Origin: CALGYY01 sp963678485
GTDB lineage: Bacteria; Bacteroidota; Bacteroidia; Bacteroidales; CAIWKO01
DNA: 64,000 nucleotides
Assembly: GCA_963678485.1 (NCBI GenBank)
Contig: OY782882.1
Location: 806,001 to 870,000 of the forward strand
Reading direction: 5' to 3'
The notes beneath the pieces were generated by a model. That model saw only the letters and a program-made list of their open reading frames with translations. It was not told where the DNA came from and made no database searches. Made by a program: the position numbers and the translations under genes. Below, piece after piece: positions 26,411 through 35,284 of this stretch. The number at the start of each line of letters is the position of its first letter. The first letter of the stretch is position 1.

Positions 26411-27274
26411 TCAACCGAGATACGATTTAAGAATTTTGCTTCTCGATGTTTGTTTTAGTCTACGTATTGCTTTTTCTTTAATTTGCCTTACGCGTTCGCG
26501 GGTAAGGTCGAATTGTTCAGCAATCTCCTCCAGTGTAAACGGATGTTTACCATTCAGGCCAAAGTATAAGCGAATAACATCGGCCTCGCGAGGAGTAAGG
26601 GTTGAAATTGCACGTTCAATCTCCATTCTGAGAGAATCGAAGATCAGTCCGGCTTCAGGTGTCATATTCTCTTCACCTTTGAGCACATCGTACATATTAT
26701 TATCTTCATCCTGAACCAATGGAGCATCCATGGAGACATGTCGTCCTGAGTTCTTCAGTGACTCTCGTACTTCATTCACACTTAACTCCAGAAGTTCTGC
26801 CAGTTCTTCAGTATTTGGTTCACGCTGATGAATTTGCTCGAACGAAGAAAAAGCTTTGTTGATTCTATTGATTGAACCGATTTTATTCAGTGGTAGTCTG
26901 ACGATTCTTGACTGCTCAGCCAGCGCCTGAAGTATTGATTGACGAATCCACCATACGGCGTATGAAATGAACTTAAAACCGCGGGTTTCGTCGAAACGCT
27001 GAGCTGCTTTAATCAGTCCAAGGTTGCCTTCATTAATCAAATCGGGCAGACTGAGTCCCTGATTCTGGTATTGTTTGGAAACGGAAACGACAAAACGAAG
27101 ATTCGCCTTTGTAAGTTTTTCCAACGCGTATTGATCACCCTGCCGTATGCGTTGCGCCAGTAACACCTCCTCTTCTGCCGTAATCAGGTCTACCTTGCCG
27201 ATTTCCTGTAAATATTTGTCCAGGGAAGCGGTTTCTCTGTTGGTAACCTGTTTAATGATTTTAAGCTGCCTCAT
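26411..27274 (-). CDS. rpoD: principal RNA polymerase sigma factor
   Basis: 287 residues, the short form of sigma-70 normal for Bacteroidota. Region 1.2 begins at ETASLDKYLQEIGKVDLIT. Region 2 contains DLINEGNLGLIKAAQRFDETRGFKF and SYAVWWIRQSIL. Region 3 is LPLNKIGSINRINKAFSSFE, and region 4 has DVIRLYFGLNG and the helix-turn-helix FTLEEIAEQFDLTRERVRQIKEKAIRRL. It recognises the -7 TAnnTTTG promoters noted in this window (known for the phylum). Confidence 0.96.
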   Translation of the reverse strand: MRQLKIIKQVTNRETASLDKYLQEIGKVDLITAEEEVLLAQRIRQGDQYALEKLTKANLRFVVSVSKQYQNQGLSLPDLINEGNLGLIKAAQRFDETRGFKFISYAVWWIRQSILQALAEQSRIVRLPLNKIGSINRINKAFSSFEQIHQREPNTEELAELLELSVNEVRESLKNSGRHVSMDAPLVQDEDNNMYDVLKGEENMTPEAGLIFDSLRMEIERAISTLTPREADVIRLYFGLNGKHPFTLEEIAEQFDLTRERVRQIKEKAIRRLKQTSRSKILKSYLG

Positions 27275-27382
27275 ACGATTATTCTGAAAAATGCTGCGTT
27301 TACGTGAATGAAAACGATTTGTTACGAAAAACGAAAAAATTTATTAAAAAACTTAATCTACATAAATACAAGCCATTAAAAC

Positions 27383-27425
27383 AAAAAACTTGTCTCTGCC
27401 CTGTTTAACGGGGTAAAGACAAGTT
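27383..27425 (-). terminator. rho-independent terminator of pnp
   Basis: CTTGTCT (27389-27395) pairs with AGACAAG (27417-27423); an inner CCC/GGG pair continues the stem. On the minus strand it is followed by TTTTTT. It is ~45 bp past the pnp stop. Confidence 0.8.
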
Positions 27426-27469
27426 AAATTGTTAATTGGTTGCCTCAATCTAAGGCAAAAATATCAGAA

Positions 27470-29605
27470 CTATTCCTGTGTTGGCTTTGGGAGTAATGCC
27501 TTACGGGATAATTTTAATTTTCCAGTTTTTTTATCGACTTCAATTAACTTTACATCGACTTCATCACCTACTTTGAGCACGCTTTCAACATCATTCAAGC
27601 GGCGATGTTCAATTTCGGAAATATGCAGCAATCCGTCTTTTCCTGGAAGGATTTCGACGAAAGCTCCAAAACTCTGGATATTCTTAACCACACCGTGATA
27701 AATTTCGCCCACTTCAGGTACAGCGGTGATTTGGCGGATACGGCGTTTAGCAGCTTCGATTGATGCTTTATCGCTCGAAACAACTTCGATCATTCCAAAT
27801 TCGCCTACTTCTTCGATAACGATAACGGTCTTGGTTTCTTTCTGAATTTCCTGAATTACTTTACCTCCTGGTCCAATAACAGCGCCAATGAATTCTTTGG
27901 GAATAGTCAGCTTTTCAATACGTGGCACATGAGGTTTATAATCTTCGCGTGGTTTATCAATAACCTTTGCAATTTCGCCAAGAATGTGCATTCTGCCTTT
28001 GCGCGCCTGTTCGAGTGCTTCGGCAAGAATATCAAACGAAAGTCCGTCAACCTTGATATCCATCTGGCAAGCAGTAATGCCGTCGGGTGTACCGCAAACC
28101 TTGAAATCCATATCTCCCAGATGATCTTCATCACCGAGGATATCAGATAAAATAGCATACTTTCCGGTGGCGCTATCGCTGATGAGTCCCATTGCAATTC
28201 CGGAAACAGGTTTGATGATTTTTACGCCGGCGTCCTGCAAAGCCATACAGCCTGCGCAAACGGTTGCCATTGATGAAGAACCATTGGATTCCAAAATATC
28301 GGAAACAACACGCACGGTGTAAGGATTAATTTCTTGTGAAGGAATAACATATCTCAGTGCACGCATTGCAAGATTTCCGTGGCCCACTTCGCGGCGACCT
28401 GTACCACGAATCGGTTTTACTTCGCCGGTTGAGAATGGAGGGAAATTATAATGAAGAATGAAACGGTTTCTTCCTTCGATTACTGCGCCATCAATAATTT
28501 GTTCATCCAGTTTGGTACCCAGCGTAACACTGGTAAGTGATTGTGTTTCGCCACGGGTAAAAATTGCAGAACCGTGTGCAGATGGCAAATAATCTACTTC
28601 TCCCCAGATAGGACGAATCTGATCCATTGCACGACCGTCGAGACGAATGCGGTCGTTGAGCATGACGTAGCGCACCACTTCCTTTTCAAGGTCATGATAA
28701 TAACGACTCACTAATGGTTTTTTCTTTTCGCGTTCTTCTTCAGGGATGCTTTCTAAAAATTCGTTTTTAATGGCTTCAAAACCTTCATGACGTTCATGTT
28801 TTGATGGATTCTGTGAACGGGCAATCACCATTACCTTGTCGCGCAACTCGGTATTTATGCGGTTTCTGAGTTCTTCATCGTTTACCTCATGGCAGTAAGT
28901 ACGTTTAACGGCACTCTTTTCAACCATAGCAGCAAGCTCTTTCTGAGCAGTAACCTGAAGACGAATCGCCTGATGAGCAAATTTGATTACTTCAATCATG
29001 TCGTTTTCAGAAACTTCTTTCATGGCACCTTCAACCATCATGATATTGTCCCAAGAAGCAGCAACAATCATATCAATGTCAGATTCCAGCATCTGGGTAA
29101 TGGTAGGATTAATCATGAACTGACCGTTAATGCGACCAACGCGCACTTCGGAAATTGGGCCATTGAAAGGAATATCGGAAACGCTCAATGCAGCAGAAGC
29201 AGCAAGGCAAGCCAATGCATCTGGTAAAGTGTCTTTATCGCCTGAAATCAGAGTGATTAACACTTGGGTGTCGGCATGATAATCGGCGGGGAATAATGGA
29301 CGGATAGCGCGGTCGACGAGACGAGAAATAAGAATTTCATACTCAGAAGCACGGGCTTCCCTTTTAAAGAAACCACCAGGAAAACTTCCAGTGGCGGCAT
29401 ATTTTTCTTGATACTCAACGGTCAGTGGTAAAAAATCTACATTTTCCGAAGCTTCCTTTTTGGTTACTACGGTGGCTAAAATCATGGTGTTTCCCATCTT
29501 AACAACGACTGAACCATCAGCCTGTTTGGCCAGCTTTCCAGTTTCAATCGAAACGCTGCGCCCATCTCCAAGATCAAAGGTCTTGGTAATTCCTAATTGT
29601 GGCAT
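27470..29605 (-). CDS. pnp: polyribonucleotide nucleotidyltransferase
   Basis: 711 residues. Two RNase PH domains: residues ~10-230, with GGFFKREARASEYEILISRLVDR; and ~320-550, with FTRGETQSLTSVTLGT, RREVGHGNLAMRAL and SDILESNGSSSMATVC. A KH domain follows near 560-615 (IPKEFIGAVIGPGGKVIQEIQ) and an S1 domain near 625-695 (GEIYHGVVKNIQSFGAFVEILPGKDGLLHISEI). The enzyme degrades RNA 3' to 5' with phosphate. It follows rpsO, the widely conserved order. Confidence 0.98.
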   Translation of the reverse strand: MPQLGITKTFDLGDGRSVSIETGKLAKQADGSVVVKMGNTMILATVVTKKEASENVDFLPLTVEYQEKYAATGSFPGGFFKREARASEYEILISRLVDRAIRPLFPADYHADTQVLITLISGDKDTLPDALACLAASAALSVSDIPFNGPISEVRVGRINGQFMINPTITQMLESDIDMIVAASWDNIMMVEGAMKEVSENDMIEVIKFAHQAIRLQVTAQKELAAMVEKSAVKRTYCHEVNDEELRNRINTELRDKVMVIARSQNPSKHERHEGFEAIKNEFLESIPEEEREKKKPLVSRYYHDLEKEVVRYVMLNDRIRLDGRAMDQIRPIWGEVDYLPSAHGSAIFTRGETQSLTSVTLGTKLDEQIIDGAVIEGRNRFILHYNFPPFSTGEVKPIRGTGRREVGHGNLAMRALRYVIPSQEINPYTVRVVSDILESNGSSSMATVCAGCMALQDAGVKIIKPVSGIAMGLISDSATGKYAILSDILGDEDHLGDMDFKVCGTPDGITACQMDIKVDGLSFDILAEALEQARKGRMHILGEIAKVIDKPREDYKPHVPRIEKLTIPKEFIGAVIGPGGKVIQEIQKETKTVIVIEEVGEFGMIEVVSSDKASIEAAKRRIRQITAVPEVGEIYHGVVKNIQSFGAFVEILPGKDGLLHISEIEHRRLNDVESVLKVGDEVDVKLIEVDKKTGKLKLSRKALLPKPTQE

Positions 29606-29647
29606 CTTCTTTTTTTTTAATTGACATCTTGTTTACTTCACTATATA

Positions 29648-29682
29648 TGCAAAAAGGCAATCGTTTGAATTGCCTTTTTGTA
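29648..29682 (-). terminator. rpsO terminator, likely bidirectional hairpin
   Basis: Near-symmetric stem AAAAAGGCAAT / ATTGCCTTTTT (29651-29661 and 29669-29679) with a 7-base loop. It lies between rpsO and pnp, so it probably limits rpsO read-through into pnp. Confidence 0.8.
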
Positions 29683-29706
29683 TTGCTGCGAATGCCGAAG
29701 CATTTA

Positions 29707-29976
29707 CTATTTCCTTAACTTGAGTTTCTTGATAATCTCACGATAACGGTTAATATCCCTGTTTTTCAGATATTCGAGCAACCTTCTTCTTTTTCCTACC
29801 AACAAAACCAAGGAGCGCCTGGTGGCACTGTCTTTTTTATTGATTTTTAAATGCTCAGTAAGATGCTGGATGCGAAAAGTAAATAATGCAACCTGTCCTT
29901 CTGCAGAACCGGTATCGAATTCTGATTTGCCGTAATCCTTAAACAGCCCTTTTTTAACCTCTGGTGTTAGATACAT
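29707..29976 (-). CDS. rpsO: 30S ribosomal protein S15
   Basis: 89 residues, full length. Recognised by DTGSAEGQVALFTFRIQHLTEHLKINKKD and the closing KRRRLLEYLKNRDINRYREIIKKLKLRK. S15 is a primary binder of 16S rRNA helices 20-22. The gene precedes pnp. Confidence 0.97.
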   Translation of the reverse strand: MYLTPEVKKGLFKDYGKSEFDTGSAEGQVALFTFRIQHLTEHLKINKKDSATRRSLVLLVGKRRRLLEYLKNRDINRYREIIKKLKLRK

Positions 29977-30105
29977 ATGTGATAATATTACTATTACTAA
30001 AAACGGAGTGCAAAATTAGTGTTTTCTTTTTACTATTTACAATTTTTCAGCATTTTTTTTACGCATTATGTCAATAAACAATGTATAATACTGAAAAACA
30101 ACATT

Positions 30106-31107
30106 TTATTGAAATCCCAATTGATTCGTGTATTCACCGTTAATCAGTGCCGCCACTGAAAAAGAGGAAAGAGCGAAGCTTATTTTACGGGTATAACGGC
30201 AACTAAAAATACCAATGCCATTGCTGACATTTGTAAATGCCGGCCGTTCCTGAATAATACTATTGCTGGGCTTGTTCAAATCTAGATAAGTGCTGAGATC
30301 ATCTCCTCCAACGCTCAGGTACAAGTCGATTTTCCCAATCAACCGCTTTTTATTGTAATCCACAGGAATCATTGCTTCCAGATAGCGATAAAAAGCTTCG
30401 GCACTGTAGGTTACCATAAGCTCTTCCCCACCATCCAAATTACTTGATTTCACCGAAGTGAGCTTCCAGTCAATGTACTTATCCACCGTATCAGTAGTTC
30501 CAACCGTGACTTCCCTATAATTAAACCGGAAAAGCGGTTCGTAAAGGCGACCATTTTTTGCTGAGGTCCATTTAACTTCGCCTTCAGCATACAGACCGCT
30601 GGAATTGACAAAGCTAAAGATTGGATTAACAGGATTATAATACGGTTTGGTTATAGTAAAGCTTTTTACAAGTCCGGTTTCTGCGGTACATTCTGAGCCT
30701 GTTTCATTATTGGTGATTTTCAGCACATAGGTGGCCTCAACATTAAGAATCGCATCAAAAGCATAAACATATTGATCGTGCGAATAAAAAGTACCGGTAT
30801 CTTTATTTGTGATGAGTGTGCGGGTACAGTTGTATGTATGATTGATACTTCCATTACGATGTTCTTCAACCTGAACGGTAAGAATATCACCATAATCGCT
30901 CAATGCAGGATCCTGCGCCATGACCAATGCGTCATCCTCACCAATAAAGGCGCGGGTAATCTTTATATAATGCGTGGTATCGTTGGAACTCATCAGCCCG
31001 AAAACCACAGTAATATCCTTTTGTGGGGCGTTGATATCAAAATCAGTGGAACAAGAAACCAAACCACCTAATAAAAGCAGAAGCACGATTCCGTATACTC
31101 TTTTCAT
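30106..31107 (-). CDS. exported lipoprotein of unknown function
   Basis: 333 residues. Lipoprotein signal peptide with lipobox LVSC near residue 19 (LLLLLGGLVSCSTDFDINA). The rest is beta-rich: DITVVFGLMSSNDTTHYIKITRAFIG, TFYSHDQYVYAFDAILNVEATYVLKITNNETG. This resembles the DUF4249-like lipoproteins of Bacteroidota in layout, but I cannot assign it firmly. It is divergent from panB. Confidence 0.7.
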   Translation of the reverse strand: MKRVYGIVLLLLLGGLVSCSTDFDINAPQKDITVVFGLMSSNDTTHYIKITRAFIGEDDALVMAQDPALSDYGDILTVQVEEHRNGSINHTYNCTRTLITNKDTGTFYSHDQYVYAFDAILNVEATYVLKITNNETGSECTAETGLVKSFTITKPYYNPVNPIFSFVNSSGLYAEGEVKWTSAKNGRLYEPLFRFNYREVTVGTTDTVDKYIDWKLTSVKSSNLDGGEELMVTYSAEAFYRYLEAMIPVDYNKKRLIGKIDLYLSVGGDDLSTYLDLNKPSNSIIQERPAFTNVSNGIGIFSCRYTRKISFALSSFSVAALINGEYTNQLGFQ

Positions 31108-31117
31108 TTTGTTTGTA

Positions 31118-31125
31118 TCTTTGGC
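31118..31125 (+). promoter_or_regulatory. Bacteroidota-type -7 box for panB
   Basis: TATCTTTG matches TAnnTTTG and stands 27-34 bp before the panB ATG, in the 44-bp gap between divergent genes. Confidence 0.55.
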
Positions 31126-31151
31126 AACAAAAGTAATTAAATTTTTCAGAA

Positions 31152-31973
31152 ATGTCTACAGAAAGTAAAACAAGAATTACGAAAGTTACTACTCACGTGC
31201 TTCAGGAAATGAAGTTGAGGGGTAAAAAGATAGCTATGCTTACAGCCTACGACTATTCCTTTGCGAAAATCCTAGATGAATCAGATATTGACGTGATCCT
31301 TGTGGGGGACTCCGCTTCGAATGTTATGGCAGGCTATTCCTCTACCTTGCCAATCACACTGGAACATATGATTTACCATGCTTCATCCGTGGTTCGTGCA
31401 GTAACCCGTGCTCTTGTTGTGGTTGACCTCCCCTTTGGCACCTATCAAGGCAATTCAAAGAATGCCTTATCCTCCGCCATTCGGATTATGAAAGAATCCG
31501 GAGCGGATGCCGTTAAAATGGAGGGAGGCAGCGAGATTCTGGAATCGGTGGAGCGCATACTTTCAGCGGGTATTCCCGTAATGGGGCATTTAGGACTCAC
31601 ACCACAATCGATACATAAATTTGGCACTTACGTCGTTAGAGCCACCGAAGAAAAGGAAGCCAATAAACTCAGAGCTGACGCAAAATTGCTCGATGAGGCC
31701 GGATGCTTCGCCATTGTTCTTGAAAAAATTCCTGCATCCTTAGCAACGGAAGTTGCACAAAGCATTAAAACGCCAACGATTGGAATTGGCGCAGGTTCAG
31801 GGGTGGATGGACAGGTACTGGTACTGCACGATATGCTTGGAATAAACATGGATTTCTCTCCCCGCTTTCTAAGGCGCTATCACAACCTTCACGAAGAAAT
31901 CAAAGGTGCAGTGGAATCATATATCCGGGACGTAAAATCTGCTAATTTCCCGAACGAAAAAGAACAGTATTAA
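31152..31973 (+). CDS. panB: 3-methyl-2-oxobutanoate hydroxymethyltransferase
   Basis: 273 residues. (beta-alpha)8 barrel with the family blocks MLTAYDYSFAKILDESDIDVILVGDSASNV, DLPFGTYQGN, DAVKMEGGSE, GIPVMGHLGLTPQS and TIGIGAGSGVDGQVLVLHDMLG. The enzyme transfers a hydroxymethyl group from methylene-THF to 2-oxoisovalerate, the first committed step of pantothenate synthesis. The next gene starts 2 bp after its stop. Confidence 0.97.
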   Translation: MSTESKTRITKVTTHVLQEMKLRGKKIAMLTAYDYSFAKILDESDIDVILVGDSASNVMAGYSSTLPITLEHMIYHASSVVRAVTRALVVVDLPFGTYQGNSKNALSSAIRIMKESGADAVKMEGGSEILESVERILSAGIPVMGHLGLTPQSIHKFGTYVVRATEEKEANKLRADAKLLDEAGCFAIVLEKIPASLATEVAQSIKTPTIGIGAGSGVDGQVLVLHDMLGINMDFSPRFLRRYHNLHEEIKGAVESYIRDVKSANFPNEKEQY

Positions 31974-31975
31974 TC

Positions 31976-32716
31976 ATGGAGGAAGAGCCACGTCCAGCCA
32001 AAGTATTCAGAGAGCAGGGTGATTTTCCATCCTATACTATGCCCGATATTCTGTATGAAGACAATCATCTGATTGCAGTTAATAAACGTCCTTCGGATAT
32101 TGTTCAAACAGACAAAACCCTTGATACACCAATGACTGATGCAATCAAGGCTTACATAAAAGAAAGCTGCAATAAACCGGGCAATGTATTTTTGGGAGTA
32201 ATACACCGGCTCGACCGGCCAGTAAGCGGTGCAGTGTTGTTTGCAAAAACCAGCAAAGCGCTCGACCGGATGAATCAACAATTCCGTGAGCGTGAAATCA
32301 CAAAAAAATATTGGGCGCTTGTAAAAGAAGCTCCCCCAGAAACAGAAGGCCATTTGGTGCATTTCCTGAAAAAAAATGCCCGTCAAAACAAATCATACCT
32401 TAGCACAGACTTCACCGAAGGCTCACTGAGAGCGGAGTTGAAATATAAGCTTCTTGGAAAGAGCGATCATTACTATTTAATTGAAGTGGAGCTCATGACC
32501 GGCCGTCATCACCAGATTCGCGCACAATTGGCATCAATCGGCTGCCCAATCAAAGGCGACCTGAAATATGGCTTCCCTCGGCCTAATCCTGATGTGAGTA
32601 TCAGTCTACATGCTCGTTTCTTGCAATTCCAGCATCCTGTGCGCGATGAGCTCATCAGCATCACAGCTAAACCACCTGCAGATCCCGTCTGGGATTTCTT
32701 TCTCAGAAATTTCTAG
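31976..32716 (+). CDS. RluA-family RNA pseudouridine synthase
   Basis: 246 residues. The catalytic motif HRLDRPVSGAVLFAKTSKA contains the Asp nucleophile (HRLDR). Other family blocks are ILYEDNHLIAVNKRPSDIVQTD at the start, ITKKYWALVKE, and LIEVELMTGRHHQIRAQLASIGCPIKGD. No S4 domain is seen, so it is closest to the short RluA/RluC-like forms. The target uridine cannot be inferred. It is coupled to panB with a 2-bp gap. Confidence 0.93.
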   Translation: MEEEPRPAKVFREQGDFPSYTMPDILYEDNHLIAVNKRPSDIVQTDKTLDTPMTDAIKAYIKESCNKPGNVFLGVIHRLDRPVSGAVLFAKTSKALDRMNQQFREREITKKYWALVKEAPPETEGHLVHFLKKNARQNKSYLSTDFTEGSLRAELKYKLLGKSDHYYLIEVELMTGRHHQIRAQLASIGCPIKGDLKYGFPRPNPDVSISLHARFLQFQHPVRDELISITAKPPADPVWDFFLRNF

Positions 32717-32731
32717 CCTCTCGTTGTAGCG

Positions 32732-32760
32732 CAAAAAAAAAGACCGGCGAACCGGTCTTG
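32732..32760 (-). terminator. rho-independent terminator between convergent genes
   Basis: AAGACCGG (32740-32747) and CCGGTCTT (32752-32759) with a CGAA loop. The minus strand has the strong T run, so it serves the gene at 32778-33206; on the plus strand the U tract is weak. Confidence 0.85.
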
Positions 32761-32777
32761 CTTTATACTGCTTTTTT

Positions 32778-33206
32778 TCATGGTTGTTTCTCGTAAAAAT
32801 AAGTGTCCGATTCTAACAGACCTTTCATTGCCCATTCACGTCCATCATCAGAAAACGAAATTGTTACCAGCGCAAATTCGTTTTTCTCACAATACAAAAT
32901 ATCTTTTTCTATATAAGGATTGAAGTAATCGAAACTCGCTGGAGCTGCACCACCTTTGAGCTCATAATGAACACTCAAACGATCTTTAGAAAATACAAGT
33001 GTAATTATGCATTCTTCTTCGGGCCACTGACGCACATAAGTACCAGAATATACTGATGCATCAACTTGCACATCAGGAGTTACTTTCACTTGCATTTCCT
33101 TTTTTAATGAAGGAATATAGAGTTTCAGATTGCGTTCGTTCATGTTTTGAGCTGTTAAATTAAAAACCAGAAAGACAATTAATAGAGAAATGAAAATCTT
33201 CTTCAT
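32778..33206 (-). CDS. small exported protein of unknown function
   Basis: 142 residues with a signal peptide (MKKIFISLLIVFLVFNLTAQ). The mature part is beta-rich: VDASVYSGTYVRQWPEEECIITLVFSKDRLSVHYEL, followed by SFDYFNPYIEKDILYCEKNEFALVTISF. This is possibly a small lipocalin-like or DUF-type barrel. No family recognised. It has its own terminator. Confidence 0.65.
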   Translation of the reverse strand: MKKIFISLLIVFLVFNLTAQNMNERNLKLYIPSLKKEMQVKVTPDVQVDASVYSGTYVRQWPEEECIITLVFSKDRLSVHYELKGGAAPASFDYFNPYIEKDILYCEKNEFALVTISFSDDGREWAMKGLLESDTYFYEKQP

Positions 33207-33461
33207 ACGCCAAATTTTGAATATATAATTGCTGCCAAAAAAAAGTAAGCGATTTACTAAGCAAATGATTTTTTATTTGAACGCTCAAAACAATTTCTGT
33301 TATATCTAGTCATTGACTCTCCAGTTTATGCTTTTCGAATGCAAAAAACCAATCCACGAATAAATGCAGCTTTGGTTATTTTGTTACATATGCTTTTCAG
33401 CGATACAGAAAAAAGTATACTTTTGAAAACTGCAATCACCCATGAATTAAAAGGCAAGTTG

Positions 33462-35174
33462 ATGAATCTTAAAAAACTACTCAAGCTAATTCCCGCGCTC
33501 GCACTCATACTTTCCTTGCTGTCTGCCGGATTGATATTATATTACATTATTATATATGGTGTAGATATACCATATATGGATCAGTGGGAGTACATCGGCT
33601 TTTTTGATCATTTACGTCAGGGCAATCTAACATTTGAGGAGCTCTTCAGACAACACAATGAATACAGGCAGCTTTTCCCAAATCTTATTTTTGTTGGCTT
33701 AGGTTGGCTAACCGATTGGAACGTTAAATATGAAATGATTGTCATATTTCTTTTAGCATGCCTTGTTTCATGGAATGTATATCGATTGATTAATCAAACA
33801 GTAAATACTGCAGCCTGGAAAAAATGGATTTTGTTTTTCCTTACTAACATTTTTATCTTTTCACCAATGCAATGGGAGAACTGGTTGTTTGGAGTACAGA
33901 TCGAATATTTCATCCCCATTGCCTGTGTTTCGACCGGACTGGTTCTTTCACTTAGTAGGATGGACGGCAGGATTAAACTACTCCTTTGCATGATACTGGC
34001 TGTAATCAGCACTTATTCCTCCATCAATGGATTTATTTGTTGGATAGTTTTGTTCCCCGCACTTTATTTCTCTGGCACTAACAATAACTTCTTTAAGAAA
34101 TGGGCTCCTATTGCTATCTGGGTCGTTGCTACAGGAATATCCTTGTTCTTTTATTTTTACGGCTATAAGAAACCCGGCGCTCAACCAAGCTTATCTGAAG
34201 CCATGAACCATCCCCTTGACGCCATAGAATACTTGTTTGGAACCCTTGGAAACACGCTTCGCATCATACACAATTTAGATATCATAATAATTATTGGTGG
34301 TTTCTTATGCTTGATTTTTCTTGCACAACTTCTATATATATTATTACACATTCGAAATAAAATTTTTGCGAGAAATTCTATGATTTGGGCTATGCTTGGC
34401 ATGTATTCATTCCTGACAGCAGCTATGCTCACTGTTGGCCGACTTGGATACGGCACCCTGCAGTCACTCGCCTCCCGATACACATCATTTATTTTATATA
34501 TTGATATTGCTATAATATTACTCGCCGCAGTAATCATTCAACAATATTCAATAAAAAAATATATTTCGGTTTTGCAAAAAACGATCATCGCATTGTTGGT
34601 TGCGTTCATCGTATTTTCAAAAGTCATCACCTACCCTGTTGCAGTAAATGAATTGGAGTCATACCATACATCCATTGAACATGGCAAAGCCTCTTTATTA
34701 TTTATCAATATAATCCCCTATGAACAATGCGTAAACAGGGTCTACCCCAGAAATTTTGAAGAACTGCATCGCAAAGCAAATATTTTAAATTCAATGGGGT
34801 ATCTAAGACCTACGTTGATTAATGACAATATTGCCGAGCATTTGATGGATACTAAAAATCCCACAAGTGATTACGGCACCTTTGATGTATTAAATCATGT
34901 ATTTAGCGATTTCTACATCGCCTCGGGTGACGCCATAAAACCGGGTACGAATGAAGCCGCCGACGCTGTTTTGCTAAGCTATGAAAATGAAAAGGGGCAA
35001 TCGGTTATTTTTGGATTGAATAATACCGGACAAAAGAGATGGACCTGGTTTTTTACGGTTGTAGGTGTTCCTAGGACAACCACCGTCTTACGTGCATGGG
35101 CTTTCGATGCCAGCACAGCTAAAGCATATCCGCTGGAAGGGAAACATCCATTGAGGAAGAAACAAGCGAATTAA
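33462..35174 (+). CDS. polytopic membrane protein, GT-C glycosyltransferase-like
   Basis: Start taken at ATG 33462 (MNLKKLLKLIPALALILSLL); the frame is open from 33339 but that leader is unconvincing. 570 residues with about ten membrane helices in the first 410 and a soluble C-terminal ~130 residues. After the first helix the segment YGVDIPYMDQWEYIGFFDHL has an acidic pair in the first outside loop, as in GT-C enzymes that use polyprenyl-phosphate sugars. FRQHNEYRQLFPN follows. I infer a surface-glycan role from its place at the edge of the polysaccharide locus; the family is not certain. Confidence 0.6.
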   Translation: MNLKKLLKLIPALALILSLLSAGLILYYIIIYGVDIPYMDQWEYIGFFDHLRQGNLTFEELFRQHNEYRQLFPNLIFVGLGWLTDWNVKYEMIVIFLLACLVSWNVYRLINQTVNTAAWKKWILFFLTNIFIFSPMQWENWLFGVQIEYFIPIACVSTGLVLSLSRMDGRIKLLLCMILAVISTYSSINGFICWIVLFPALYFSGTNNNFFKKWAPIAIWVVATGISLFFYFYGYKKPGAQPSLSEAMNHPLDAIEYLFGTLGNTLRIIHNLDIIIIIGGFLCLIFLAQLLYILLHIRNKIFARNSMIWAMLGMYSFLTAAMLTVGRLGYGTLQSLASRYTSFILYIDIAIILLAAVIIQQYSIKKYISVLQKTIIALLVAFIVFSKVITYPVAVNELESYHTSIEHGKASLLFINIIPYEQCVNRVYPRNFEELHRKANILNSMGYLRPTLINDNIAEHLMDTKNPTSDYGTFDVLNHVFSDFYIASGDAIKPGTNEAADAVLLSYENEKGQSVIFGLNNTGQKRWTWFFTVVGVPRTTTVLRAWAFDASTAKAYPLEGKHPLRKKQAN

Positions 35175-35284
35175 TAATTGTATTTTTCGGTACGTTAAAG
35201 TAATTCATTTTAGTATATACTGTTTTAATGAATACTTATAAAACCTCAGTATCATCAATGTGAGCAGCACAATTCATCAATTTG